DNA of 64,000 nucleotides from Leptolyngbya subtilissima AS-A7. Its GTDB lineage: Bacteria; Cyanobacteriota; Cyanobacteriia; Phormidesmidales; Phormidesmidaceae. A model generated the notes under the pieces. It was not told the origin of the DNA and did not search any database. It was given only the letters and a program-made list of their open reading frames with translations. Each line of letters begins with the position of its first letter. Positions within the stretch are counted from its first letter, which is position 1. The stretch lies in contig NZ_JAMPKY010000002.1 in the NCBI RefSeq assembly GCF_039962255.1, forward strand, positions 372,001-436,000. The letters run 5' to 3'. A program made the translations under genes and the position numbers. Shown here piece after piece: positions 1 through 7,582 of this stretch.

Positions 1-65
1 TGATGGTCCGCTTCATCCTGTTTCTCGGCGTGCAGTGGCACTACATGAAGCGCGCCCACGGCTAG
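1..65 (+). CDS. 3' end of an upstream small protein
   Basis: An open frame enters from the left edge and stops with TAG at 63-65. An ATG at 3 is in frame but the true start may lie outside. The visible 20 residues are hydrophobic then basic (FILFLGVQWH followed by MKRAHG), which would suit the end of a small membrane protein. It is followed at once by a hairpin and then the ATPase gene, so it is probably the previous gene of the same element. Function unknown. Confidence 0.4.
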   Translation, partial: MVRFILFLGVQWHYMKRAHG

Positions 66-79
66 ACAACACGGCAACC

Positions 80-106
80 GGGGGCAACGATGCCCCCTTA
101 CTTTTT
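80..106 (+). terminator. Hairpin terminator/attenuator upstream of the ATPase gene
   Basis: A perfect 7-bp stem (GGGGGCA / TGCCCCC, 4-nt loop ACGA, 80-97) is followed by TTACTTTTT. This has the form of an intrinsic terminator for the gene ending at 65. It lies only 10 bp before the ATG at 116, so it could also act as an attenuator on the ATPase gene. Confidence 0.55.
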
Positions 107-115
107 GGTGAAACC

Positions 116-1561
116 ATGAGCAATTTAGTAGTCAAATCTCACCCCCTCTGGATTGATACCGCCGAGGATGCCGCCGAGGGCATGCACAACCCCAAACTCT
201 ATATCGGGGGCGGCCTGGCCGGTGGTCTCGTGCTCGGTAGCCTGCTGAACCCCCTCTCTGGCGTCGCGGCTCTAGCCTATGGCCTCTACCTAGCCTGGGA
301 TGCCAACGAGCGCAACAGTGACCAGATCGAGGCCGTCAGCGATGGGCTCATCGCTCACCTGCTCGACAAAAAGCAGCTGCGCAAATATCAAGCCGATGTC
401 GGGGCCGACCAGGTGCAGGCCGAGCTAACCCAGGCGATCGCCCGCGACCTGCGCCTGTCAGACGATGCCGAAACGCTGGCCAAGTCGTTGGGCCTGCTGG
501 GCAAACCCAAGGCACTGCCCCAACTGCCCCCAAAGCCCTCAGAGGCAGCAACACCTAGCCCCTCGGCTGATGCTGCCCCGGTGCCCCTCGCCCCCATCAA
601 ACTAGATCCAGACTGCCCCCACTTCCTGCTGCTGGCGGGTAGCCGGGAGGGCAAAAGCAACGCCCTGCGCTGCCTGCTCGATGGCCACGCTCGCGTCAAC
701 TACGTCAGCACTAAGGCCACCGACCAGGTGCCAGCCCACTGGGATGGCTACGTTCTCTGGGGCAAGCCGGAGGAGAAGGGTAAGCAGCTGCAATGGTTGC
801 TCGCCCACTGGGGGGCAAAGCTGGCCGCCCATGCCGAGGGCACCGATACTGAGCCCGAGTGGTTTGTCTTTGATGAGGCGATTCAAATTCGGACCTACGC
901 CAAGCGCTCAAAGGTGAAAGGCCTGGCTGATGCCCTCGCTGGGCTACAGGTTGAAATTGCGACCCAGGGGGCGGCGATCGCAGCCTATGGGGTGCTGCTG
1001 GCCCAGACCAAGAACGCGGGGCCGTTGGGTATCGACCTCGACCTGTTGCAGCAAAATTTCAGGATGGTGCTGCCGCTGAAAAGTAAGCGACGATTGGCCC
1101 TTTCCGTGATTGAAAAGATGGGCGGTCTAAAGCTCACTACTGAGCAACGGGAAGACATTCTCAGCCACCCTAACCGCTACCTCCAACTGTGGTTGGGAGA
1201 GGATGAAGACATCTACCACGATGTCTTGCCCGAGTTCAAAGGGGAGTTAAAGCCGCTGGTTAAATGCCCCACAGAGGATGAGATTAATCGCCCCAAACCT
1301 GCTACTACAGTCATCAACCCAGGCGACGATAAGCAGCTAAATCTTGAGGCGATCGAGGGGATTATTTTTGAGGTTTTAGCCGCGGCCTCTGAGCCGCTGA
1401 AAGCGCACGAAATAAAATCAAAACGGCAAAAGCTAAAAGACCTAGAGGGGGGATTATTTAAAGCGGTTCTGGCGGGCCTAGTTAGGCTCAGCCGGATTCA
1501 CCAGACGCAGGATGAACCACCCCGCTATACCCTACCCCCCGACTCGTCCCCCACCGGATGA
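116..1561 (+). CDS. FtsK/HerA-like P-loop ATPase, possible DNA-packaging or translocating ATPase
   Basis: This is a 481-aa protein if started at the ATG at 116; an in-frame upstream start at 35 overlaps the previous gene and a hairpin and is less likely. A hydrophobic Gly-rich stretch at about residues 28-60 could anchor it in the membrane. A Pro/Ala-rich linker precedes a Walker A motif GSREGKSN at about 175-182. An acidic Walker B strand (FVFDEA) follows at about 250. The last 80 residues look like a winged-helix domain. The order (membrane segment, P-loop ATPase, winged helix) recalls FtsK/HerA-type DNA pumps, including those of tailless viruses, and also Zot-type or plasmid ATPases. It is convergent to the virion-like operon. 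Its role in genome packaging is inferred; the ATPase assignment is firm. Confidence 0.6.
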   Translation: MSNLVVKSHPLWIDTAEDAAEGMHNPKLYIGGGLAGGLVLGSLLNPLSGVAALAYGLYLAWDANERNSDQIEAVSDGLIAHLLDKKQLRKYQADVGADQVQAELTQAIARDLRLSDDAETLAKSLGLLGKPKALPQLPPKPSEAATPSPSADAAPVPLAPIKLDPDCPHFLLLAGSREGKSNALRCLLDGHARVNYVSTKATDQVPAHWDGYVLWGKPEEKGKQLQWLLAHWGAKLAAHAEGTDTEPEWFVFDEAIQIRTYAKRSKVKGLADALAGLQVEIATQGAAIAAYGVLLAQTKNAGPLGIDLDLLQQNFRMVLPLKSKRRLALSVIEKMGGLKLTTEQREDILSHPNRYLQLWLGEDEDIYHDVLPEFKGELKPLVKCPTEDEINRPKPATTVINPGDDKQLNLEAIEGIIFEVLAAASEPLKAHEIKSKRQKLKDLEGGLFKAVLAGLVRLSRIHQTQDEPPRYTLPPDSSPTG

Positions 1562-1680
1562 GAAAAACCATCCGGTGGCATCCGGTCTATATCTGGCAGG
1601 GCATCCGGCCATCTGGTGAGCCTCATCCGGCCATCCTGTAGGACGCCTCACCGGATGCCGCAGGATACCTGCCAGATGGA
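1552..1680. repeat. Cluster of CATCCGG repeats with crossed inverted repeats
   Basis: CATCCGG or its complement recurs about six times around the stop codon of the ATPase gene. Two inverted repeats cross rather than nest: GGCATCCGGT (1577-1586) with ACCGGATGCC (1650-1659), and ATCTGGCAGG (1591-1600) with CCTGCCAGAT (1668-1677). This is more ordered than a simple terminator and resembles an iteron cluster or a recombinase/packaging site. It sits in the gap between two convergent transcription units. Confidence 0.6.
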
Positions 1681-1714
1681 ATGAAATATTGCCTTAAAAT
1701 CAATTCACCACACC

Positions 1715-1746
1715 ACACCTCTAGTTACGGCTGGGGTGTTTTTTAT
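1715..1746 (+). terminator. Intrinsic terminator of the ATPase gene
   Basis: A stem ACACC / GGTGT extended by a wobble pair and a C-G pair is followed by TTTTTTATT on the + strand. It lies about 155 bp after the ATPase stop and just before the 3' end of the convergent operon. Confidence 0.5.
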
Positions 1747-1749
1747 TGT

Positions 1750-2118
1750 CTATCGGCGGTCTCGAATAATGTCTTCGATCGTCTTCTCAACGCACCAATT
1801 CAACGGGCGGCTCAGGTTGCGCTTCATAGTAGCCTCCAACAATCTCGAAGCCACTTCATGACTGTGGGTATACGCCGTTACTTGGCTAATAGCATGTTTG
1901 ACGGCGTGCTCAACTTCTTGGTTGTTTGCGTAAACCATCTGAGCCGATCGCCGAGTCCGCTTTCGGTTGCCTCCACGGCTAAAAAACGGGTGTTTTTTTA
2001 GCCCTAGACGGTGCTGTTGGTCATGCCAAGCCCAGTAGAGCAAAAAAGCTGCAATAGCATAGGCCACCAGATAAATTGGATCGCCATAGCCTGTAGTGGG
2101 AGGGGGATAAGAGGTCAT
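1750..2118 (-). CDS. Small single-pass membrane protein of the virus-like operon
   Basis: This 122-aa product starts with a Pro-rich stretch followed by one hydrophobic helix (about 14-32). A strongly basic segment (KKHPFF through RKRTRR, about 41-57) follows, then a helical C-terminal half. The basic patch after the helix predicts a cytoplasmic C-terminus. It is the last gene of the minus-strand operon, next to the FHA protein gene. I do not recognise the family; a membrane component of the particle or of lysis/assembly is possible but not shown. Confidence 0.5.
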   Translation of the reverse strand: MTSYPPPTTGYGDPIYLVAYAIAAFLLYWAWHDQQHRLGLKKHPFFSRGGNRKRTRRSAQMVYANNQEVEHAVKHAISQVTAYTHSHEVASRLLEATMKRNLSRPLNWCVEKTIEDIIRDRR

Positions 2119-2180
2119 CTGGGATAGAAGCAGCTAGCTAATTTAAACTTCCCAAAAGACTGCTCTAATTCCGTACAAAA

Positions 2181-2795
2181 CTATTTGGTTAGCCAATCCA
2201 TCATCAATATGAAGAACGCCACCCCAGCACCAGCCACAATCAGCCGGTAGATCTTTCCCGCAGTGGTCTGCCCAGAAATGACCCATTGGGTGCCCAGGTA
2301 CAAACTATCCCAAGGGGTTTTGCTCGATGGGGGCGTTGCTGGTTCTAACGTTGGCAGCGGTGGCACTGTTGGGAGCGTCGCCAGAGGCGTAGTGCTAGAG
2401 ATCGTCACCGGTCCCGAATCCTCATTTCTAATCGTGTCGTCCTCATCCTCCACCACCTGAATTTTGCCCTTAGCAGCCAGGTCGATGCGGTCCCTCAGCT
2501 TCAGCTCCACTACCTGGCCAGAGATCATCTTCACCCCGTTGTGAAACGTGCCGTTAGTGCTTTCTAGATCAGCAAGGGTCCATCGGTCTCTGAGGTAGCT
2601 ATAGGCAATCACCGCATGCTTCAAACTCACCTCTTTAATCCTGATGGTGAGATTGCAGTCTGGGGCACGCCCCAGCACCCACTCTCCCCTAGCCGTTGAG
2701 GGGGCCTCTAGGGCATAAACCGTCCCAGCCCAAGCGGGATCGCCAAAGTCGTCGGGAAAGAACAGCGTCAGTTTAGGCACCGGAGGCTCGGCCAT
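2181..2795 (-). CDS. Membrane-anchored FHA-domain protein
   Basis: This 204-aa protein carries a forkhead-associated (FHA) domain that binds phosphothreonine. The FHA signature is visible: LGR at about 41-43, SLKH at 57-60, and STNGTF followed by NG at 79-87. A Pro/Thr-rich linker (about 125-165) leads to a C-terminal transmembrane helix at about 180-202, so the FHA domain should face the cytoplasm as a tail-anchored protein. An FHA protein is unusual inside a virion-like operon. It may read host Ser/Thr kinase signals or organise assembly at the membrane; both are inference. Confidence 0.75.
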   Translation of the reverse strand: MAEPPVPKLTLFFPDDFGDPAWAGTVYALEAPSTARGEWVLGRAPDCNLTIRIKEVSLKHAVIAYSYLRDRWTLADLESTNGTFHNGVKMISGQVVELKLRDRIDLAAKGKIQVVEDEDDTIRNEDSGPVTISSTTPLATLPTVPPLPTLEPATPPSSKTPWDSLYLGTQWVISGQTTAGKIYRLIVAGAGVAFFILMMDWLTK

Positions 2796-2871
2796 GGCAT
2801 TAAGTTATAGGGATGTTTCTTCGTGCTCCGTAAGCGTGAAACCCGTCTCCGGGTGGTAGATGCTAGCCAGC

Positions 2872-3261
2872 CTAGATGTCCAGGGGTTGCGGGGCAGGGA
2901 AGTCAGCAGCGGGTTTTAGGGTGATTGGCAGCTGGGCGAGGAGGCCCACGATCGCATGGTAGGTATCGCTGACCTCTATGCAGTCGGTCAGCAGGGCCGC
3001 CGGTAGCCACATCGCCCCGTCAGCATCGGCCCGGGCATTGACCTGGGTACGTCTGGGCAGTAGCAGCCTCTGGGCCAGGGCGAGCTGCTCGGTGGTGACG
3101 GGGAGATACCGATCTTGCAGGAGTTCCCGCTGTTCAGGGGTGAACTCGCCATCAGGGCGGAGGGTGTCGCGCAGCAGCGATCGCTGGCTTGGGTTGAGCT
3201 GCATCCAAGCTAAAGGAGCAGAGTCGAGCAGTTCCTTTAAGGCGAGCTGGTCGGGGGTCAT
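2872..3261 (-). CDS. Uncharacterised protein coupled to the adhesin gene
   Basis: This 129-aa, mostly helical, Leu/Pro-rich protein has its ATG overlapping the stop of the preceding adhesin gene (TCAT at 3258-3261 on the + strand). That implies translational coupling. Its position directly after a receptor-binding-type protein is where phages often keep a fibre assembly chaperone, but no chaperone family is recognisable. The segment TPDQLALKEL at the N-terminus and the repeated ExxxLxxR pattern suggest a helical bundle. Confidence 0.5.
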   Translation of the reverse strand: MTPDQLALKELLDSAPLAWMQLNPSQRSLLRDTLRPDGEFTPEQRELLQDRYLPVTTEQLALAQRLLLPRRTQVNARADADGAMWLPAALLTDCIEVSDTYHAIVGLLAQLPITLKPAADFPAPQPLDI

Positions 3262-4064
3262 GGTGTCACTCCCAGGTCAGTCATGAGGGTGTTGCAGGCG
3301 GTTCTAAAAGCGCCGGGGTTTGGTAGCGCATCACCAAACCCGCCTAACGATAATCGTCTGTTCGTTATATCGGTTGGGCTGCCGCTACTATTTCGGGTGA
3401 ACATAAGCACATCTAGAAGTAGCGGAACCTGAGAAACAACGGCAGCATTGCCAGATCTACTTCCTGCTATGTAAAAGAATTCGGATCCTTGCGTCCTCTG
3501 GCAGAGTGCAAGGTCAAACTCTGTCCTAGGCCCACCGATGGATATAGCTCCGCTTGAACTACACCTGAAAAACGGCCCGTTGGCGAGCAGGGTATTGTCG
3601 CCCAGTTGTGTAGAGCCTGCGTCACCAAAACCCGTGCCAATATAAACCCCTGGAGCAGCGTAAACATCTGAGTGCCAAACGAAGGCTGACTGGTTGTTTT
3701 GTTGCCCAGCAAGAAACCCCAGGCCGCAATTGATATAGGCCGAGCCATTGCCCTGCAATCCGCTTGCAACCTTCTGCCCCGCCACAAAACCCACGTTTGT
3801 AGGCAGTCCGTTACCACGGGAGATAATCGGCCTGAAGCAACCGCCTAGGCCGCTAAACCCAGCAAAGGCCAGCAGCATTCCATTACTAAACGGGGCAAAA
3901 TTCCCGTCACTTTTGAGCTGGATAAAAAACTTGCTGTACGCCGCTTTAGCCCCATCTGCAAACACTGACCCCGCCGCCTCAACCTGCGCGAACCAGGCCT
4001 CAGCATCGGGATCAAAGCCAGAACGGGCAACAAAGGCCGGATCGAATAGGGTTAAAGTTCTCAC
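3258..4064 (-). CDS. Phage-type adhesin / receptor-binding structural protein
   Basis: This 268-aa protein begins with GTG overlapping the stop of the fibre gene upstream. Its N-terminal third (FDPDAEAWFAQVEAA and a following KSDG) and the TNVGFVAGQ / GNGSAYINCG segments match, from memory, a family of phage structural proteins with the pattern DPDAQAWI..VEAADG, KADG, LVGTAPTN and GDGSTKYLD. That family is thought to form lectin-like beta-sandwich surface proteins. The rest is Gly/Ser/Asn-rich, as in beta-structured tips. It probably decorates the particle and contacts the host surface. A homology search would settle the family. Confidence 0.6.
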   Translation of the reverse strand: MRTLTLFDPAFVARSGFDPDAEAWFAQVEAAGSVFADGAKAAYSKFFIQLKSDGNFAPFSNGMLLAFAGFSGLGGCFRPIISRGNGLPTNVGFVAGQKVASGLQGNGSAYINCGLGFLAGQQNNQSAFVWHSDVYAAPGVYIGTGFGDAGSTQLGDNTLLANGPFFRCSSSGAISIGGPRTEFDLALCQRTQGSEFFYIAGSRSGNAAVVSQVPLLLDVLMFTRNSSGSPTDITNRRLSLGGFGDALPNPGAFRTACNTLMTDLGVTP

Positions 4065-4795
4065 GATTCAACCCCCCACGACGCTACGCCGTCCGAATCG
4101 TTATCCCCAAAAAATGTCAGCGACAAAACTCCCACCTTTGATGCCGCAATATTCGCAGGCTTTGTCCCTAAAAACCGCCAGCCAGCAGGAAAGCTCAACG
4201 TTCGTTGTGTGGAGTCACAAAGCAACCGAATTACTACCTGCCGACCAGTGCCGCGATTGCTTGAGGTGAAGGCAATATTGCCGGTTAGCGAGATGGTTTG
4301 GTGAGTGCCTGCCAGCGTTGCCATATTCAAATTGACCGTCGCCCCGTAGGTAGTATTGCCCTGGCTTACGATCAGCGGGGCCTTGAGGTCTAGGGCCGCT
4401 TGAGTCGCCGTTGAGATAGGCTTGGCGGCGTCTGGGGTGTTATCGACGTTGCCTAGGCCTACGTCAGCCTTGGCCAAAACCACAGCGCCAGTTCGCCCCG
4501 CTACCGCCTGCACCGGGGCCACCAATGCTACTGCCTGGACAAAGTCGGAGATGGTGGCGGCGGATTGGGTGCCCGTGTGGTTGGCCCTGGCTCGATTGGC
4601 TGTATCGCGGGCATTGAGCTGGGTTGTGGTTTCAACGTTGAGTTGGCTCTGAAAAGCGGCTGGCGGGTCATCTTCATTGGCCCGCCCCACGTAGAGCACC
4701 AGGTCAACATCGCTAAAAGCCGCTTCGCCAAAGACCAGGTCATCCGGTGGGCCACTCCCCAGGGTGCGTCTGAGTTGTATTTCACGCTCCGTCAT
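4061..4795 (-). CDS. Tail-fibre/spike-like protein
   Basis: The ATG at 4795 is preferred over an upstream TTG because a G-rich ribosome site precedes it; this gives about 244 aa. The middle contains segments shared by many phage fibre proteins: RANHTGTQSA, VAGRTGAVVL, DVGLGNVDNTPD and STATQAALDLKAP. These form the repetitive trimeric shaft of fibres. The C-terminal half is beta-rich and probably the tip. It overlaps the upstream gene by 14 bp and the adhesin gene by 4 bp, so all three should be made together. This gene is the clearest evidence that the module encodes a virus-like particle. Confidence 0.75.
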   Translation of the reverse strand: MTEREIQLRRTLGSGPPDDLVFGEAAFSDVDLVLYVGRANEDDPPAAFQSQLNVETTTQLNARDTANRARANHTGTQSAATISDFVQAVALVAPVQAVAGRTGAVVLAKADVGLGNVDNTPDAAKPISTATQAALDLKAPLIVSQGNTTYGATVNLNMATLAGTHQTISLTGNIAFTSSNRGTGRQVVIRLLCDSTQRTLSFPAGWRFLGTKPANIAASKVGVLSLTFFGDNDSDGVASWGVES

Positions 4796-5234
4796 ACAGC
4801 CCCCCGTCAATGACTAAATCAGAGATGGACTCATCATCTTTGGTCTCAATCGCAAAACCCATGATGGTGATGAAATACTCAGGCTGAAAGTTTTGGGGGT
4901 AAACCACCGTAGCTTTTAGAACATGGTCAGCGCCCATATAAAAACCCGATTCGTAGCCCAGCAACGGCATCAAATCTACAGGGCTTTCTTGCTTTCTCAC
5001 CCTCACATTGTCTAGCAACCCATATTCTGTCCCGTCTTCGTCTTCGATTGACAACGTAAGGCCATTAATAGCTAGGGAATTAGTCAATATTTGTAGTTGA
5101 ATAATTTTCCCTGCCCAGCGACCACCGGTAAATTCAGCGGTTGGAATCGTACCCGGCTGATAGAGGTCAGTCAAATACGGCATTCCGGTTCTGAATGTCT
5201 TGATGATTTGAACCGTTCTGACCTCTTTTGCCAT
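4782..5234 (-). CDS. Putative minor structural protein
   Basis: This 150-aa protein has alternating hydrophobic/polar beta-strand patterns and no membrane segment or signal. It lies between two structural-type genes, 2 bp from the preceding one and overlapping the fibre gene. The C-terminal half (YPQNFQPEYFITIMG) looks like a beta-barrel strand pair. No family is recognised. Context argues for a particle component such as a spike base or capsid-decoration protein. Confidence 0.5.
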   Translation of the reverse strand: MAKEVRTVQIIKTFRTGMPYLTDLYQPGTIPTAEFTGGRWAGKIIQLQILTNSLAINGLTLSIEDEDGTEYGLLDNVRVRKQESPVDLMPLLGYESGFYMGADHVLKATVVYPQNFQPEYFITIMGFAIETKDDESISDLVIDGGLYDGA

Positions 5235-5236
5235 AG

Positions 5237-5746
5237 TTATCCTATTTTGGCGTCGATGGCTTCGAGCTTAACCCTGATGGCGTCTATCTTGTCTGTCACG
5301 TCATCCCCAATTAGGCCGGAGTAGGAATAGACCACAATGCCAAGGCTGGTTAACCATGGCTTAGGAATAAACGACAGTTTTAAAGTGTCGCTCGACTGAT
5401 TAAAAATGAGGATTTCAAAATCAGCATTCAAGCGAACATATCTTTTATCCAATGTCGCCGTAGGAATGCCAGGAAAGTCATCTTCTATGGTCAGCGTATC
5501 CTTCGGAAAATCGACTATTCGTAAGAGAGTGCCTGCGCTTGACCAGGTGGGCGGGGCGTTGGCCAAGCTGCATTTGATAGCAATCACCTGGGAGTCAATC
5601 AGTACAGGGATGTCGAAGGGTTGAATCCATCGCCGGTTGAGGCGATAGGTAGCTTTGTCCTCTTCGGTAGGAACCTGGACGGCGGCCCATTCAAACTGCC
5701 AGTTCCCGGCGATGCCAATATCAAGGCTTTTGCCTAGAGGCAGCAT
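5237..5746 (-). CDS. Putative structural protein
   Basis: This 169-aa product is rich in beta-strand-like segments (FEWAAVQVP, IDSQVIAIKCS, YVRLNADFEILIF) and ends in a short helical tail (DKIDAIRVKLEAIDAKI) that could form a coiled coil. It overlaps the small gene upstream by 13 bp, indicating coupling. The family is not recognised. A jelly-roll or beta-sandwich particle protein with a C-terminal oligomerisation helix is a reasonable but unproven reading. Confidence 0.5.
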   Translation of the reverse strand: MLPLGKSLDIGIAGNWQFEWAAVQVPTEEDKATYRLNRRWIQPFDIPVLIDSQVIAIKCSLANAPPTWSSAGTLLRIVDFPKDTLTIEDDFPGIPTATLDKRYVRLNADFEILIFNQSSDTLKLSFIPKPWLTSLGIVVYSYSGLIGDDVTDKIDAIRVKLEAIDAKIG

Positions 5747-5982
5747 TGGTGGTTCTCCAGCCCCTCGTGGAAGTCGATCGCATCCACGCCGGTTTGGTCT
5801 AGGGCCGTTAGATAGTCGTCATAGGTGATGTTGCCCTTCAGGTACTCAGCAAGCGCCACCGCCCGCAGGCACATGCCATCCATCAGCACGCTCTGAACGT
5901 GCTCGGGAAGGCGGGGATCGTGAACGTATGGCGTGGCCAGCATGTCGCTGATGTTGTGCCGGGGAATGAGAATTTCAGGCAT
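5734..5982 (-). CDS. Small uncharacterised operon protein
   Basis: This 82-aa acidic, helical protein starts MPEILIPRHN and ends with a Cys pair (NHQCCL). It overlaps the next gene by 13 bp. The ending CCL could bind a metal or be lipid-modified, but nothing proves this. It sits between the candidate coat protein gene (6060-6647) and the beta-rich structural genes. Function unknown. Confidence 0.45.
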   Translation of the reverse strand: MPEILIPRHNISDMLATPYVHDPRLPEHVQSVLMDGMCLRAVALAEYLKGNITYDDYLTALDQTGVDAIDFHEGLENHQCCL

Positions 5983-6059
5983 GACAGTAGGAGGGTGAGA
6001 GGGTGCCCAGGGGGCCAGGGCTGCTGCTAGCCCCCCGGTGGTGATGCTGCGAGTGCTAA

Positions 6060-6647
6060 CTAGATGCTGTAGTTCTCACGCTCGGGCTCGATCCACAGCC
6101 GCCCGTTAGCCCCTAGTGCTGTCGCTACAGCAGTCTTGATGAGCTGGGCCGATGTGCGGAGGTCTTCCAGGGTGATCGCCCCGGTTTTCTCACTCAGGGG
6201 GGCTGTGTAGCTGTTGCGAGCAGCGCCGGTGGCAGTCTTGGTGTACTTAATGACTCGGGTCCCCCAAGGGGTATAGGTCGCGTTTTTGGTGCCGCCCAGC
6301 ACTGCCTTAATTTTGGTGGCCTGGAAATTGGTCACCGGCAGAAATTCGTCAAGATCGACGTACTCCAGCCCCAGCCGAACTGCACCAGCACCAGGCACGG
6401 CATTCTCAGACAGACCCTCGAAGAAGTTCACGGCGGTTTGAGACGCTGAGAGCTGCATCTGAGCGGGGGCAGGTGTAGCCCCAGTTTGAATCATCAGTGA
6501 GCGATAACCTACGTTGATGCGGGGGAGGTCTACAACAGTGGTGTTTTGGGTGTTTGGGTCTAAACCACGGTTAGCGTAATAGTCCTCTCGCTTCTTAGCT
6601 TTTGCAGCGCGATCGGCCAAAATATAACTAGGAACGCGACGGGCCAT
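6060..6647 (-). CDS. Candidate coat protein of the virus-like element
   Basis: This 195-aa protein has a very basic N-terminus (MARRVPS then a KAKKRE stretch) followed by a compact mixed alpha/beta body. A basic arm before a compact domain is common in capsid proteins that contact nucleic acid. It is set off by about 120 AT-rich bp from the gene upstream, so it may have its own promoter, as abundant structural genes often do. No family is recognised; coat protein is inference from arm, size and context. Confidence 0.45.
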   Translation of the reverse strand: MARRVPSYILADRAAKAKKREDYYANRGLDPNTQNTTVVDLPRINVGYRSLMIQTGATPAPAQMQLSASQTAVNFFEGLSENAVPGAGAVRLGLEYVDLDEFLPVTNFQATKIKAVLGGTKNATYTPWGTRVIKYTKTATGAARNSYTAPLSEKTGAITLEDLRTSAQLIKTAVATALGANGRLWIEPERENYSI

Positions 6648-6766
6648 AAGTGTTTGCCTCTGAACTGTGAAGTGATTTGCTCCACAGTTCTAGCCTTGTT
6701 TTAAGCCGTTTTTAGCCCTGGACAAGTATACTTTTCCAGCTCATTTTCTCCGCAATTTTACTTAGT

Positions 6767-7582
6767 TTATACGAGTGGATCGCGTCTCACACCTGTTAAA
6801 TCTACTAGGTTGATTGGGTGAACTAAGCCGTGTACAGAAAGGGTTGCATAGCGAAATTTCACATCGACACGAGGGCGCTGGCGACGCTTCCGCACCGTGC
6901 GGCCCATAATGACTTTGGTTCCAGGGTTGTAGGGAAATCGCTCTGTTGCGTTAACTGGCTCAACGATGTTTAGATTGCTCCAGTCGGGGGTGTCGTTTTG
7001 GATGTCTAAAATATTTTCAATTAAGGCTCTGCCGTCTGTTTCTGTTCTGCACAAAATTCTAAGGTCGTAACCTTTCTCTTTGTCTTGATAAACAACTTTG
7101 TCTGTCCCTTTTTTCCAAACATAGGGAGGGGTGGCAAAAACGGAGCGAATTCTTTGGGCTAATTGTTGAGCCCTGGCCATCGTCATAGTGTTTGTTGTTT
7201 CGTTAAAAATCCTGAAAGTAACTTCGCCTGCAACCGGCTGAAATCCATCAATAACATCGGCTGATGACTCTGAGAAAACCAGTTTTACTTGAGGTTTATA
7301 AACAATCTCAGATTCAAAACTGTCGATGGGGATGCCAAACATCGCCGGGTGCAGCGAGGATGAATGGCGCGCTGTTATCTCGAACAGCATCACCCTAAGC
7401 AGCGTCATGGGTAGACTATCCCTCTCTTCGTGACGGCATGCCACCCGCAGCGAGTTACGAGGGATGGTCAAATCATCCCCTGGGCCTAAGTCGGCGAAGT
7501 GCTCCAACACTTCACGGTTGTACCAGCGCTTCACGGTGTCTTGCAGGTGCTCAGTCGGGCTGAAATTATCAGGGAGTGGCAT
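6767..7582 (-). CDS. Uncharacterised virion-operon protein
   Basis: This 271-aa soluble protein has a basic cluster near its end (about residues 229-245, VRKRRQRPR). Its start overlaps the end of the 829-aa gene by 14 bp, so translation is coupled. The central part alternates strands and helices without Cys pairs or a P-loop. It has no resemblance I can name. Length and position would suit a second coat protein or a connector-type protein. Confidence 0.5.
   Translation of the reverse strand: MPLPDNFSPTEHLQDTVKRWYNREVLEHFADLGPGDDLTIPRNSLRVACRHEERDSLPMTLLRVMLFEITARHSSSLHPAMFGIPIDSFESEIVYKPQVKLVFSESSADVIDGFQPVAGEVTFRIFNETTNTMTMARAQQLAQRIRSVFATPPYVWKKGTDKVVYQDKEKGYDLRILCRTETDGRALIENILDIQNDTPDWSNLNIVEPVNATERFPYNPGTKVIMGRTVRKRRQRPRVDVKFRYATLSVHGLVHPINLVDLTGVRRDPLV

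Noticed and set aside
116-1561. Zot/pI of a filamentous phage
   Set aside because: The ATPase has a membrane segment and P-loop, but no small coat, pIII-like or RCR replication gene accompanies it; the facing operon encodes fibre-type proteins.
1681-2001. Open frame of 106 codons on the + strand
   Set aside because: Antisense to the small membrane protein gene at 1,750-2,118 and overlaps the terminator; composition not protein-like.
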